Shown here in pieces: positions 22,400-35,239 of a DNA stretch of 64,000 nt. The translations under genes were made by a program, and so were the position numbers. Source of the DNA: Rhizaria sp. SCN 62-66. Its lineage: Eukaryota; Rhizaria, unplaced. The DNA is taken from positions 1 through 64,000 of the forward strand of contig MEDY01000106.1 of the NCBI GenBank assembly GCA_001724265.1. Direction: 5' to 3'. The notes below the pieces were generated by a model that worked only from the letters and a program-made list of their open reading frames with translations, was not told the DNA's origin and made no database searches. The first letter of the stretch is position 1, and every line of letters starts with the position of its first letter.

Positions 22400-25300
22400 T
22401 TCACTGCTGTTGTTTTGTGGTTGTTCAATATTGTTGTCTCTATGGCTGCTGCTGCGACCAGTGTTGCTGGTGTCGCTGCCGTTGCTGTTGAGACTGCTGC
22501 GGCGGCTGCTACGGCAAGCGCCAGAGAAGCCAATAGTGCTACTCGAATCAAGCTTAATGCGCCGCAAACGACCATGCTGCTGTAGCTGTTGCTGCGACTC
22601 GGCTGCTCCTGTGGCTGCCGCAGTGCCAGCTTCTGCTGGGGACGCAACCGAGATCGTCGTCAACGGCGTTGCAAGCGGCAGGTGCGACTGCGGTAACAGC
22701 AACGCTGCCGCCGCCGCTGCCGTTGCGGAGCCGTGCATCTCTTGCGACAGCGACCGTGAGCATGACTGCGACGGAGACGGCGACGGCGACGGCGACTGCG
22801 AGCTGGGCGACGACAGAGGCGGGGACTGGGAGCGGGAGCGTGACTGCAACGGTGAGCTGCTCAGGGGTGCGCGCAACTGCGACTGTGGCAGCTGGCGTAA
22901 CTGGGACTGCGAGGGCTGCGTCTGAGACTGCTGCTGCTGCTTATGGAGCTTTTCTAGTAGTTTCTGCTCGAGCAGCAACGCTCTCTTTCTCTCGTGCTCC
23001 TGCTCCTGCTCTTGCACTTGCACTTGCTGCGGCGACTTAGACGGTGACTGTGTCTGCGACTGAGAATGTGTCTGCGAGTGCAAATATGAGTTCGACTTAG
23101 AGCTGTTAGACTGCGAGTTCAGCTGGGACTGCGGCTGGGGCTGAGACTGTGACGCATTCAAAAGTTGTGACTGCGTCTTGGCCGCGTCGTCTCTCGCGGC
23201 TCTAACGGCAACGGCGCTGAGTCCAGTCGGAATTGACACCGACAAGTTGTAAGTGCTGCGATTCCGTGTGCTGACTCTCCTGTCGCTGCCTCTCGACTGC
23301 TGAGATTGCTGTTGCTGCTGCTGTTGTTGCTGCTCACGGTCATTACCTGCACTGTACGTCGCGTTTGGCGCTAGACTGAGGCCCACAGTCAACCGGCCAC
23401 GAGAGTTCAGCTTCCCCGGCGAATGATGACTCTGCCCTTGGCCGTGGCCGTGACCGTGGCCGTGGTCGTGACCGTGAGCAGCTGCGGTCTGGCTGCAGCT
23501 GTGGCTTTGCGCACTCGCCTGACTGTAGGGATGGCTCGAGCTCGAGGCCGCGCCATGGCTATGCGCACTGCACTGACTCAGTGCCGCGCTATGACGGTGA
23601 CTTCCGTGGCAGTTCCCGTTACCAAGGTTCCGACTCTGGTTGTTATCCTTCGGGTTGCTTTTACCGCTCTTGTCGTCGGCGTTGCCGGTGGATTCGTCGT
23701 CAGAGTCGGTCACTGTAACCACCGTGTTCTTGTCCGCATCGGCGTCGGCGTCGGCGTCGGCGTCAGCGTCACTTCTACTTGCGCTTGCACTTGCACTGGA
23801 GCTTGAGCTCAAGCTCATTAAGCTCAAGCTCGCGTTCACACGGCCACTGCCATTCTTATCACTGTCATCAGCGTTGCGTTTGCCATCCGTGCGCTTGCTA
23901 TCAAGGCAATTCGCGTTGATCGCGATCGCGTGATCAGCAGTCACCGCAGCGTCAGTAGCAGTCTTAGCAGCTGGAGCAGCAGGAGCAGCAGCAGGATTGA
24001 GAGTGGCACGACGACCGCCTTGATCGAGATCGACCCTATCAGCCAGTCTCGTCGTCGCCGCCTCAACCAGCGCCGCCGACGTGGCCATCAGTCGCGACGC
24101 CGTGGCCGGAGACGTGTCGGCCGGGGCCGCCGTCGCCGCCAGCGCGCTGCTACTGAGTGTGCAGGTAGTGAGGGTTACCGGCCCGCGCCGCTGCTGCCGC
24201 CGCTTGCTCTGACTGTGGCTGTGGCTGCTGCTGATGTGGCTGCTGCTGCTGCTGCTGCTACTGCTGTTGCTGGTGCCCTCGTTGGCGCTGGTGAGGCTGC
24301 CGGGGGTGCTCGCAGTCTCATCAACGCCGGCATTTAGCGCGCTCATACTCAGACGCGTGGGCTCGACCTCAGCCGCGGCCGCAGCCGCAGGCTTGGTGGT
24401 GGCGGCGGCCGCTGTGTGTGCGTGCCTGTGGGCATTGTTTGCGCTCTGGGCAGTGCTTGCACTATGGGCGGTGTTTGCACTCGCACTGCTGTGGGGACTG
24501 TGGCTGTGGCTTTGACTGTGGCTGTGGGCGGAGATGCTTGAGGGCGTCACAATCACGCTCGCATTACCCACGTTGATGCTATTGTTGTTGTTATTGCTGC
24601 TGCTGTTGTTGTTGTTGCTGGCAGCGTGAGAGTGTGAGTGGTTCGAGGGGGTGTTTGCACTGCTGACCGGAGTCACAATCAAGCTGTTGGTCACATTGAC
24701 GAAACCGGTGCTGATACTGCAACAAGAGTCACGGCCGCCGCTCTCGTTGTTGTTGCTCATGCTAAGGCTCGTGCTGGTGTTGGTGGCTGTAAGGCTGCCG
24801 GTGTCGACAATGACGGCGCTCGCGCTCGCGTCGATCTTGAGCTCCCACCTCTTGGCGAACGAGCGCCCGTGACCGTGGCCAACAGCAGCAGCAGCAGCAG
24901 TAGCGGCCGCCGCCTTCGTCGTGGAATCATCTGCGCCTAAGCTTGTAAGTGGAAGGGAATTGGCGACGCCAGAATTTGCGTCATTGCCAGTGTCGTTGCT
25001 GTTGGCAGCGAGCGTACCATCACCCCTGCTTTGATCGTCCCTCGACGAGACGGCGGCCGCATCCGCCGCGGTGACGGCCGCGGTATCAGTCTCCGTCTCA
25101 GTCGTCGTCGCAGTGGCCGCCGCAGTCGTCGTCGTCATGGCCACCTCGGCCTCGGTGTCGGCCGAGGTGACCGTGACAGGAACACTCCTCACAGAGTCAG
25201 CGGCAGCGACAACAACAGGAACAAGAGCGGCGGTCGCGTCATTGCCCGCGTGAGTCGTATCAGCAGCCTCAGCGTCAGCAGCGGCCGCCGCCGCCTCGGC

Positions 25301-28300
25301 AGCAGCCTTGACAAGCATCCTCAGCATAGCAGAGCCCTTGCTGCGGCTGCGCAAGTGCTTCTGCTGCCGCTGCTGCTGCTGTTGCTGATGCTGTTGCTGA
25401 TCACCGTGTCCCTGATGCTGTTGTTGCTGCTGTTGGAACATTGGCGAAGGCGAATGAGACTGTGAATGCGTCTGCGACTGGGATTGCGAATGTGAGGGCG
25501 ACTTTGTGGGCGACGGCGACGGCGACGGCGAGTGCAAACGCGACGCAAGAGCGCTCGCAATGCCGCTGCTGCTGCAGCTGCCACTGCCGCTGTTTGTGGC
25601 AGAGCTCAAGCTACTGAGACTGCTGCTGTTGTTCTTGTTAATGCTGCTGCTCAGAGGGGTCGGTGACAGAGGGCCGAAGGTGAACCGCTTGACGTCGAGA
25701 GGCGGCTTGGGCGGCGGCTTAACTTCCACAACGACGGGGCCATTACCAGTCGTCGCTGATAATGCTTTAGACTCATTCGTACCAAGCCGAGGCTGCCCCT
25801 TCGGCGATGACAATGATGAAACAACGACAGTAGTCAACTCAGGAACCGGTAAGGGCTCCAAATCTAACTCTTTCTGCTGCTGCTGTTGCTGCTCTTGCTC
25901 ATGCCCTTGCTCCAGCTGCTGATGTTGTTGCTGCTGATGCGGCTGTTGCTGTTGCTGTTGTTGTTGTTGCTGATCGTTCTCTGGTGATTGTGGATGCTGT
26001 TGACTCTTCTTGCCACTCTTACCACGCCTGCCTGTGCCGGCGGTACTTACATCCGCGTCTAAGTACCCCCTTAGAATGTAGGTCGCCATCACGCCCTTGC
26101 CCTTGACCCGAATACGGCCGCGCCGCTGCAAGTCGAACCTCTTAGGTGCACTCGTACTCACACCGTCGCTGCCGTGAAGGCTCTCAGCGCCGCCGCCGCC
26201 GCCGCCGCCGCCGCCCCCGCCGCCGCTGCTGTTGCTCGGGCTGTTGCCTTGACTACCGCTGCCGCTGCTGCTGCCGCTGTTATGACTGCCGCTGCGGCAG
26301 TGGACGACGCTGCGTTTGACAAGGCTGTATGTGGCCTTGGACAGCTGTATCATGCCGCCCTCGGCTGTCGACTGCATGCGCGAAGCTGTGTTGACGGTGT
26401 CGCCGAAGAGGCGTAGGCGGGGGAGCTTGAGCCCGATCACGCCCGAGATGACGGGGCCAGAGTGCACGCCGATGCGGAACTGCACGGACTGCGTCGTCGT
26501 CTCCACAACTACCTTGCTCTTGCCGCCGCCGCCGCTTTTGGCCACAGGACTGCTGTTGTTAGAGCTGGCTTCGAACTGACCGAAGCTTGAGTAGTTCGCA
26601 AAGCTCGAGCTCATATTTGCAGCAGCAGTCTCGCCGGCGTCGTCGCTGTCCGCATCGCTGTCGGTGGCAGGGACCTCGACCTCGTCGTGAAACGCGAGCT
26701 GGAACGTGTCCGCGGCGGCCTGCAGCTCCAGCGCCAGCTCACACAACGCCTCAGCGTGGCGAGGGTTGTGGACGAGGACGCCCGCGGCCACCATGTACAC
26801 CTCACCGACCGTCTCGACCTTGTAGACGTCGCTGTAACGGTCCAGAATGCCGTCAAAGGCGGTGAAGATGTGGTTCAGGAATAGCAGGACGTCCTTGGCG
26901 TCGAGGAACTCCACCAGCAGCTTGAAGTCCGAGATGTCGCAAAAGAGCACCGAGGCCTGGTGGGACAGAGACGCCGTCGTGCTGAGGGGGTCCGTGGCCG
27001 TCGAGTCGATGAACCTCAACGCGGACTTTGTCAGCACCTGGGCCTGGGACTCGGCCTCGGCGAGGGTCAGCGCAAGGGTGGAGTCGATGTCGAGGTCGGC
27101 GTCAGAATCAGAATCAGAAACATCAGAATCAGAGTCAGAGTCTGAGCCAGAGTCTGAGCCAGAGTCTGAGCCAGAGTCCTGATTATCGCTCACCATGACA
27201 ACGCCAGCCGCTGTGCCGCTACGCTTGCGTTGCTGCTTCTTCTTAAGCAAGTGTTGAAGCCGCTCTAAAGCAGCAATCGCGTCGACATTGATGTTCTCGC
27301 TCGTCAAGTGCGTTGTCAGCGCGTGTGACGAGGCCAGGTAGCTCTGCAGGACACGGTAGCAGTCGCTGCCGCTGCCGTATCTGCTGCTGCTCGCGCTGAC
27401 TGCGCTACTGTGGTGCGACCGGGACTGCGCTTGAGAAGGGACGAGAGTCTGCAAGAGCTCGAGAGTGAACTTGCTTTCGTCAAGGTCATCAGCATCAGTC
27501 TCGTCATCGTCGTCGTCGTCGTCGTCGTCATTGTCACCATTCTTGCTCTTAAGGCGCTTATTACCCTTGTTTTTGCTCTTGCTCTTGGTGTTATCGTTGC
27601 TAGTATAGTACTGTAAGAGGAAGAGGGACCGGTATGACTGGTCGTAAAGAGAATGCAAGTGAATTAGCAACGCGGTTCCGAAGAAATGCAGAGTTACTAA
27701 CAGATGTGTGCGTGATGATGGCAAGATGAACTTGAGCACCGCAGAAATCGAGTCGTAGAGCGTGGAAGTTAAGCCGCAGATGACTGAAGAAGCCAACTCA
27801 ACGAAAGCGGTCAAAGTAAAGCCGCCAGCGCCAGCGACAAAGGTTGGAGCAATGAAAAGCTGCACAATGAGCAAAGCGACCAAGATTGCCACCGAAGAGA
27901 CAATGAGAGGACGGAGAGCAGCGAGCTTCCGGACGTAGGGATGAATCAAGCGGGAGCTAATCATGGCAGCCTTTTTCTTCGAGTGCTTCGTTGGACTCTG
28001 AGCAGGCGTTGCTGTCGGGGTCTTTGTAGCAGTCACTTTTGCTGTTTCTGCTTCCACCGCCCTTGTTGCTGCTGCTGTTGTTGTTGTTGCTGTGAAGCGA
28101 GTAAACAGCTTGGACGCGGTAAAAGCAACAAGTGCGAGAACGATAACGCGCACGAGTTCAGTGACAATACCCACAACAGCTTCACTAATCGACTCGCTGC
28201 TAACGGCAGTGATTGTTGCAGTGTACGCGACAAAGGCCGCCCAGCAGACCGCCACAGCTGCAGCAGCAGAGTGGCCGTGAGCAGTGTGACCGTGAGCAGA

Positions 28301-31300
28301 AGCAGCGCCGCTGAAAAACAGCGTAAACAAGCACGATATCAGCATAAGCAACGGTGATGGCAACGGCGACTGCGATTCAGGTTGTGAAAGCGACCGTGAC
28401 TGTGAGTATAGAGGGACAACGAGATATTGTAAAAAGACAACGAGTGCGACTAACGAGGCGTTAAGAAGGTAAGCCGCGTTGATGAACTTCGCCGCACGCT
28501 TAAGATCTTCAGACCTCAAGTTAGCCGCTTCGAAAAGTGTAGCCGCGAACTTTTTGTAAGCCGCCTTAATCCGACACACAGTGCCAACATCGGTAGCAGT
28601 TGTGTTTGCACTGCTACCGCTGTCGAGGAGAGAACTGTTGTTGTCGTCGTTACAGGGCGTGCTAACGAGTTTGTGAGACTTGTAAAGCAAAATCAGCACA
28701 GGCAGAGGCAACAGCAACAACCACAGTAGTTGTGAACTCGTGTTCGCCGCATAGCTGCCACGACTCGGGGTGAACATGACGCAGAACACCAGCGCAAGTT
28801 GCAGCGCAAGAGCGAGCGTGACAAAGTGACTGTGGGCGTGAGTGTAGAACCTCTGGTACGCGTGCTCAAGCGTACCATGACTGAAGCCCCTCGAAGGCCA
28901 CACCAACGACAGAGCGTCACTCACGAGTCCAGTAATCACGTGCCCACCGCTGATGATGCTGCTATTATTGCTGTTAATGTTGTTGCTAGTGTTAGTGATG
29001 ATAGTACTCGAAATAAAGCCGCCGTGCAACTCGACAGCGGCTTGACTTAGCACAGCCCTAGGATACTTTGACAGATCGCTGTCGCCACTGTCCGTGTGTT
29101 CATCTTCGTCACTGTCACTACCACTGTTAGTCACACCATCACTGGTCCCAATAGTACCACTCGGACCCATACTGCCACTGCGAGCGCCCTTAAATGCTTT
29201 AGCCCGGGGGTTTTCGGTCCCGGCGCCGGGCAGCAGGAAGCGCTCCCAGCGCCCGGGCCCGTGTGGCCGCAGCCGCTGCTGCGGCGGAAGCTGCAACCTC
29301 AGCGGCTGCGCGGCGGGGGCCGGGGCAGGGGCCAGGGCGATGGGGGGAGTCGCAGGAGTGGACTCAGATAACACAGTCGAGACGGATGATGTCGGCGACA
29401 CGTTATCGGCATCAACGGTAGCAGCGGTAGTCGCGGCAGCCGGAGCGTCAAACGCAAAGGCAGGCATATGGGGAGTCGTCGGGCCATAGGTAGAGGGAGA
29501 AACGGGGGCTAGACCGGGGGGTGCATACGCAGTCAGCGTTATAGAGCCAGAGCCAGAGCCAAAGCTCGGGCCAGAGACAGTGCCAAAGCCGTAGACAGAG
29601 GCAGGGGCAGGGGGGGCATATGCAGAGCCTGGGGCCAGAGACACAGCGGGGGCGGGGGCAAAGGCGGCGGCTGAGCCGGCGGCGTAACCCTCACTGCTGA
29701 AGCTGGAGGACAGGGGGGGCATCAGCTGCGGAGGCGGGGGGTTGAGGTCGGACGCGCTCAGTCCCAGCGCAGTCAGGCTGTAAGAGCCGTCATCGTACCG
29801 CTGATCGAGCTCCTGCTCCTGCTCCTGCTCCTGCTCCTCTGGCGGGTGTTGAAGCTGCAGTTGCGGCTGCTGTCGCGGCGGCCCAGCCTCCTGCTCGCAC
29901 CGATACTGCTGTTGTGTCGAGAGCATGAGAGACGCGATCGCTGCGGGATCAGCCGTTGTCGCTGATGCAGCGGCGGCGGCGGCGGCAGCGGCGGCAGCGG
30001 CGGCGGCGGCGGCGGCTGCAAGCGGCGGCGCTGGCGCGACTTCTCCTGCCGCCGGTGCGGAGTGCGACAGCACGGGTAAGGCGGGACTTGAGGCAACAGC
30101 GCAATCTGTAGCTGACACCGCAGCAGCAGCAGCAGCAGCAGGAGTAAAACACACAGCAGGACCAACATCAACAGCAATGGCGTCGCCAGCAGCAGCGCTG
30201 AAACCGGTGTCAGCACAAGACGCAGTCGGTGTCACGGCAGCAGCCGACGACAACCGTAGCTGTGGCTGCAGCTGAGACTGCGGCCGCGGCTGCGCCAGCG
30301 AGTCCTGCGCCTCGGACAGCAGTGACTGCGACTGCATCTGCAGCTGCAGGTATAGCTGTTGCGGGTTGCTGTGGCGATGCCTCAGCCGCCGGGGCCCGCT
30401 GCCGCTGCCGCTGGTGCTGCTGCGCTGGCTGCTGTTGGGGTTGTTAATGTTGTTGTTATTGATGTTGTTGTTGTTGTTGTTGCTGCTGCTGAGGTTGTGG
30501 TTTGTGATGCTGTTGCTGGTGCCAGTGCTGTTGGAGTTGCTGTTGCTGCGGAGCAGCTCGGGATTTCCGTGGAAACACGCAGACAACCTCGCCATTGCGT
30601 CCGCTCCTGAAGCCAGCGCAGACGCTGACGCAGACGCTGACGCAGAAGCGGACGCAGAAGCGGACGCAGACGCCGATGCTGCTGCTAAGGCCGACGCAAG
30701 CACTGACGCGGACGCTGACGCTGATGCCAAGGCCGACGCCGACGCAAGGGCGGTGGGTTCAGACAGCTCCGAAGGCGACAGCTCACCAGCGCCGGCGGCG
30801 ACAGCAGCAGCGCCTCTGTCTCTGGCCACGCAAGCCGCCTCCGCGCTGTCCGCCTCAGCCAACGTCACCGTCACCGCCGCCGCGGCGGCGGCGGCTCTGG
30901 CGGGGGGGATGATCGTCGCAGAGGGGGACGACGCCGCCGTCGTCGTCGTCGCAGCTGTCGTGTCTGTGTCACTGAGGGAGATCTTTAGCGGGCCAACGGG
31001 CCTGAGGGCAGTCACTGACAGTGCATTCGTCGCGTCAGCGGCGTTGACAGTAGGAGCGGCGGTGAAATGACCGTGAGCAGCTGAGGCGGAGTGACCGTGG
31101 GCAGCGGAATGATCGTGGGCAGCGGAATACTGTTCCAGAGTGACGGTCGCAGTCTCCGGATTCGTCTGCCGCTGACCACTACTCGCAGCACCAGCAGTTG
31201 CTGACAATAAAGAAGAAGGAGAAGAAACAGGGATTGAAGTCATAACCTCGCTCTTTGTGCGGTTGATCGCCAGCGCGAGGACACCCTGCCCGTGGAACCC

Positions 31301-31567
31301 GTACCCGTGGGTACGGGGAACACCTGGCCCCCCAGAAGCCAAGGTTGCGGGGGGGGCGGGCCTCAGAGAGTCGGTCACCCAGCCGCTGGCGCTTGTGCCG
31401 CCGCCGATGATAGCACCGCTGCTGTTAGCCGGCTTGGGCAGGAAAAACTGGCTAGTAGTCTCGCCTCTACTAGCACCTGCTCCTGAAGCTGTTACCGCTG
31501 TTGTTGTTGTTGTTGCTGTAGCTGTCGCGCGTCTCAGCAAAGCGGCCTGCGTCGCAGCAGCGGCAGT

Positions 31568-31600
<33 letters not shown>

Positions 31601-32783
31601 GGCACTCGAATCTCCTTGCTTCCAAGGCGTTAAGTCCCCCTTATGCCGCGGCGAAGGACTGCTCCCGAGGGGGCTGAAGACGCCGCTGACGTGGGCCCTG
31701 GCGTCTAAATCCGCCAGAATGTAAGGGGCCAGAGGGAGGTGGGACGAGGTGGGTGTAAGAGCTGGGCCGTGCTTGAAGCCGGCGAGCGCAGAGCTTCCGT
31801 TGTTGTTGTTGTTTCTGCAATCGTGGTCAGTTGCGACTACGGCGCCAGCGGCGGCGGCGTCAGCAGCAATAACAACAGCGTTGAAGTTGCTGTTGGCGTT
31901 ATTAGTCGCGTCACAGATCTCACAGCCGCTACTGTTGTTGTTGTTGTTATGATCATCATCACCATCGTCCTCAGCAGCAACAGAAACAGCAGCATTGCCA
32001 ATCAGGCTATCAGGGGCGACATTAGCGTTGCAAAGGCTCGCTGTTGCCAACACAGGACTTGTCACAGCACTAGAGCACGCGCTGCCGCTCCCGGCATTGT
32101 TACTACGGCAGCTGTCAGCGGCAGAGCTAGAGCTGTTCTTATTGCTGTTATTGTTGCTGTTGATAACGGCAAGGTTACGACTTGTGTCATTGACGGTCAT
32201 TGCGCCGCGACGTGACTTAAAGTCAAGCCGCGAGCCGTCGAAGTTGAGCCGCTGCTCCTTGTCTAGCGCAAGAAAATCAGCGTTGTTGTTGTGAACGCTG
32301 TTGTTGTTATCAGGGTTAAGTCGCTGTGCTCCGAAGCTAAGCCGCGGGTCAACGATAGGACTGGTCTTGTTGACAAAAGCAATGCCATCATCATCATCGC
32401 TATGGTGAAGAACGTCACAGCAAGTGTTGCCACCGGTGTAGTTGTTGTTTTCGTTCCCAATCGTCTGAATAGCACTGTCATCAGCAAGCGGACTGCCGTT
32501 ATGGTCACTCATATCGTCTGTGTTCACACTCGCATTCACAGGATTAGTGCCATAAACCGCATTGTTGGCAGAACGGCTGGAGAGAGCATTCGTGTTGTTA
32601 CTCGCCACCATCGGGTTGACGCTGAGACTGTTGGTCAAACTCTGACGTGCGATCGACGGCCGTAAGCTAAGCCGAGGCGACGAGTTAAGTCGCGGCGCGA
32701 AGTTAAGCCGCGGTGACGCAGCAGGCGACGGCAACGTCGACGATGACGGCAACGATGAGGGTTGTTGCTGTTGCTGTTGTTGC

Positions 32784-32816
<33 letters not shown>

Positions 32817-35239
32817 ATGTGCTACTGCTGAGGCGGCGGCGGCGGCAGCGGCGGGAAATGCGACAACACTACCCCCGCAGCAGCAGCAGCCGCCGCAGCA
32901 GCCGCAGCAGCAGTGTTCGTGATCGCGTTCGTGTTGCTGTTAGCGCTGCTGTGCTGGTGCAGCAAGTGGTTGTGGCCGGCGTGGACCTGGACACCGCCCG
33001 CGTTGTTGTTGTTGTTGTTGTTGCTGCTGCTGCTGAGTCGGGCGCGGCTGCTGCGGTGGGGGCTGCTGTTGTTGCTGTTGCGCCCGCTATCGCTATTGCT
33101 ATTGCCATTGCCGTTGGCGCTCGCGCCATCGCGGTCGCGGGCACTCGAGTTGGCTGTGCCAGGGACGCTGCTGGTAATACTGCTCTGGCCCTGGCCGTGA
33201 GAGAGAGCGTGACCGTGAGCGCGACCGTGAGCGTGACCGTGAGCAGCATGGGCAACATGGGCAGCAGCGTGGCTTGAATTCAAGTTAAGCCGCCGCGACA
33301 CCTCCAAAGGAGACAGTATGTCATCTTCCCTCTGGCTGGGCAAGTACAGTTGCTGCTACTGTTGTTGTTGCTCTAAGAGCTGTTGTTGCTGCTGCCACTG
33401 CAGCTGCTGCAACTGCAACCGCTGCATTTGCATCTGTAGCTGCATCTGCTGCTGCTGTAGCTGCTGCTGTTGCTGCTGCAGCATTGTGATGCTCGAGTTG
33501 ATGAGATTGGGGCTAGGGCTCGGACTGGAGCAAGGGCTGCTGTGGCTGCAGCTGCTGCTGGTGGTGTCGGAGACGGAGTTGCTGCTGTGGCGAATTAACG
33601 CCATGATCCTCTGATTATTGTTGTTGCTGGTATTGATGTTGTTGCTATAGGAGTACATAGGCGGGCTAGGAGACGGGCTCGGGCTCGGCATCAGGCTGTG
33701 TGACACACTGGCACTGACACGCGCACTCGCACCAACTCTATTCCCCACGCCAACGCCAGCGCCAATGCTATTAGCAGTGCCAGCGCCAGTGCCATTAGCG
33801 CCAGCGCCAGCGCCAGAGCAAGTGGCATTCAATGCGCCATTGAAGCTGCTGAGGCCGACACTGCTGCTGCTGCTGCTGCTGTTCAAACCAACACCACTAG
33901 TGCTGTGTCTATAGCTGTGGCCTAAACGGGGTCGCGGGCTACGGCTATATTGCTGCTGCTGCTGCGGCGGCGGCTGCTGCTGGAGTTGCTGTTGCTGTTG
34001 CTGCTGCTGTTGCTGGTTGCTGCTGTTGCTATTGATCAAGTGACCGTGAGCAGCAACAGCAGACGCAGAGTGACCGTGGGAGCTGATGGGTGAAAGCACG
34101 TAGCTATTGCTGATCCCAAAACCACCGACGTTACCGCTACTGATATTGTTGTTATTGTTGTTGTTACTATTGTTGTTGTTGCTACTGCCCGCTGTGGGGC
34201 TGAGGTTGCTGTTGAGCCCGGTGACAACGCTGCCGCCGCCAGGGTGGCTAAAGACGACGCTGCCACTGCGACCGTGTCGGTCACCGCCGCCACCGCCCCC
34301 GCCCCCGCCGCCGCCTCCTTGGCTTGCGTTGGCGTTGATGCTGCTGACGACGCTGCTGCTGTTGCTGCTCGCGCGGGGACGGTTGCTGCTGTTGTTGTTG
34401 TTGTTATAGCTATAGCTGTTGTTGTAGGCAACGAATCCTGAGCTACTCAACGTCGTATCAGCAGCGTTAGCAACATTCGCACTAGTCACATTCGCAGTCG
34501 CTGCGCATTGAGCGTTGCCGGAATTATGAGGGCTGTAGCAATTGGCGTTGTTGGCAGCGCCGGCGCCCGCATGCACGTGAAAGTACGGACTGTGCGGGCG
34601 ATGTGGGCTGAGCGGACTGTGCTGGCTCTGGGGGCTCTGGGAGATGCCGTTGTTGTTGTTGCCATTGGTGTTGTTGTTGTGGTGGGGATAGAAGCTACCA
34701 TTGGAGCTATGAGGGCTATGGGGACTATGTGGGTCATTGTAAGTGCCCGCGCCCACGCCCGTGTGAGTACCACTCGCCGCCGCCGCCGCCGCTGCTGCGA
34801 GAGCCGCCTGCAGTGGCGGCGGCGGCGGTGGTGACACCGGGGGCGTCGGCGTTGAAGCTGCCGTTGCCGCTGCCGCGATATGCGTCGTTTGCGTCGTCAA
34901 AATAGCGCCACCGATGGTGATGGTGCGAGTACTGAGGCGCCGGTAGAGGCTGCTGACGCTGCTGCTGGCGCTGGGGGCGCCGCTACCGCTGCTGCCGCCG
35001 CCGCCGCTGCCCACGGTCGCATGCCCTAGCCCCTGCCCATGTCCCTGTCCGTGCTGTGTGTAAGAAGGGTGATACGGGCGGGGCGTTGGAGGAGAGCTCG
35101 GGGACTGCAGCGGCGGCGAACGCTGCGGCTGCTGCTGCGGCGGCGGCTGCTGGTACTGTTGCTGTAGTTGTGGTGGCCAGGGAGACCTGCCGCCGCTGAC
35201 GCTGCTGCTAGCGCTGGCGCTGGGTCGCCGCGAGTCCAT
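22394..35239 (-). CDS. Giant multi-pass class III nucleotidyl (probably guanylyl) cyclase, single exon, 4,281 codons
   Basis: It makes a cyclic nucleotide from NTP at a membrane. One frame runs from ATG 35239 to TGA 22394, read through TAG at codons 628, 806 and 4281. Residues 1 to about 2,130 are S/N/Q/A-rich. About eight or nine hydrophobic segments lie at about 2,138-2,530 (e.g. LALALQLALVFCVMF, LLWLLLLPLPVLILLY). The catalytic domain spans about 2,760-3,100: FCDIS gives metal-binding D2768, KVETVGEVYM gives guanine-type E2809, and LFGDTVNTASRM gives N2950 and R2954. The usual second metal Asp is Glu (E2813), and the guanylyl-cyclase Cys near 2943 is Arg. A closing RGRIRVKGKGVMATY motif is present. 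The C-terminal 1,200 residues are SQ/Q/H-rich. If TAG were a stop, translation would end at residue 627. Confidence 0.85.
26059..26074. repeat. CTAAG-TACCCC-CTTAG element, copy 2
   Basis: Identical 16-base inverted-repeat word to 10392-10407, here in the cyclase gene and again encoding LRGYLD. Flanking sequence extends the symmetry weakly (ACAT...ATGT). Confidence 0.6.
32761..32815. repeat. CAA/CAG glutamine-coding repeat in the cyclase
   Basis: Seventeen consecutive glutamine codons on the minus strand, mainly CAA with interspersed CAG, directly after the TAG at 32822. Several shorter CAG/CAA runs occur elsewhere in the same gene. Confidence 0.9.
32822..32824 (-). other. In-frame TAG codon, cyclase residue 806
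   Basis: The frame reads PPPPPQQ-TAG-HI followed by 17 glutamines and then the SPRLNF repeat region. Frames on both sides are in register with the catalytic domain. Confidence 0.78.
33356..33358 (-). other. In-frame TAG codon, cyclase residue 628
   Basis: The frame reads LLEQQQQ-TAG-QQLYLPSQRED. A single CAG-to-TAG change inside a glutamine run explains it, and the same frame continues into the RLNLNSS and RLNF repeats. Confidence 0.78.

Noticed and set aside
19560-33358. TAG codons as genuine stops making pseudogenes or split genes
   Set aside because: The frames stay in register with only TAG, never TAA or TGA, in three unrelated genes, and conserved domains lie downstream of TAG in each.
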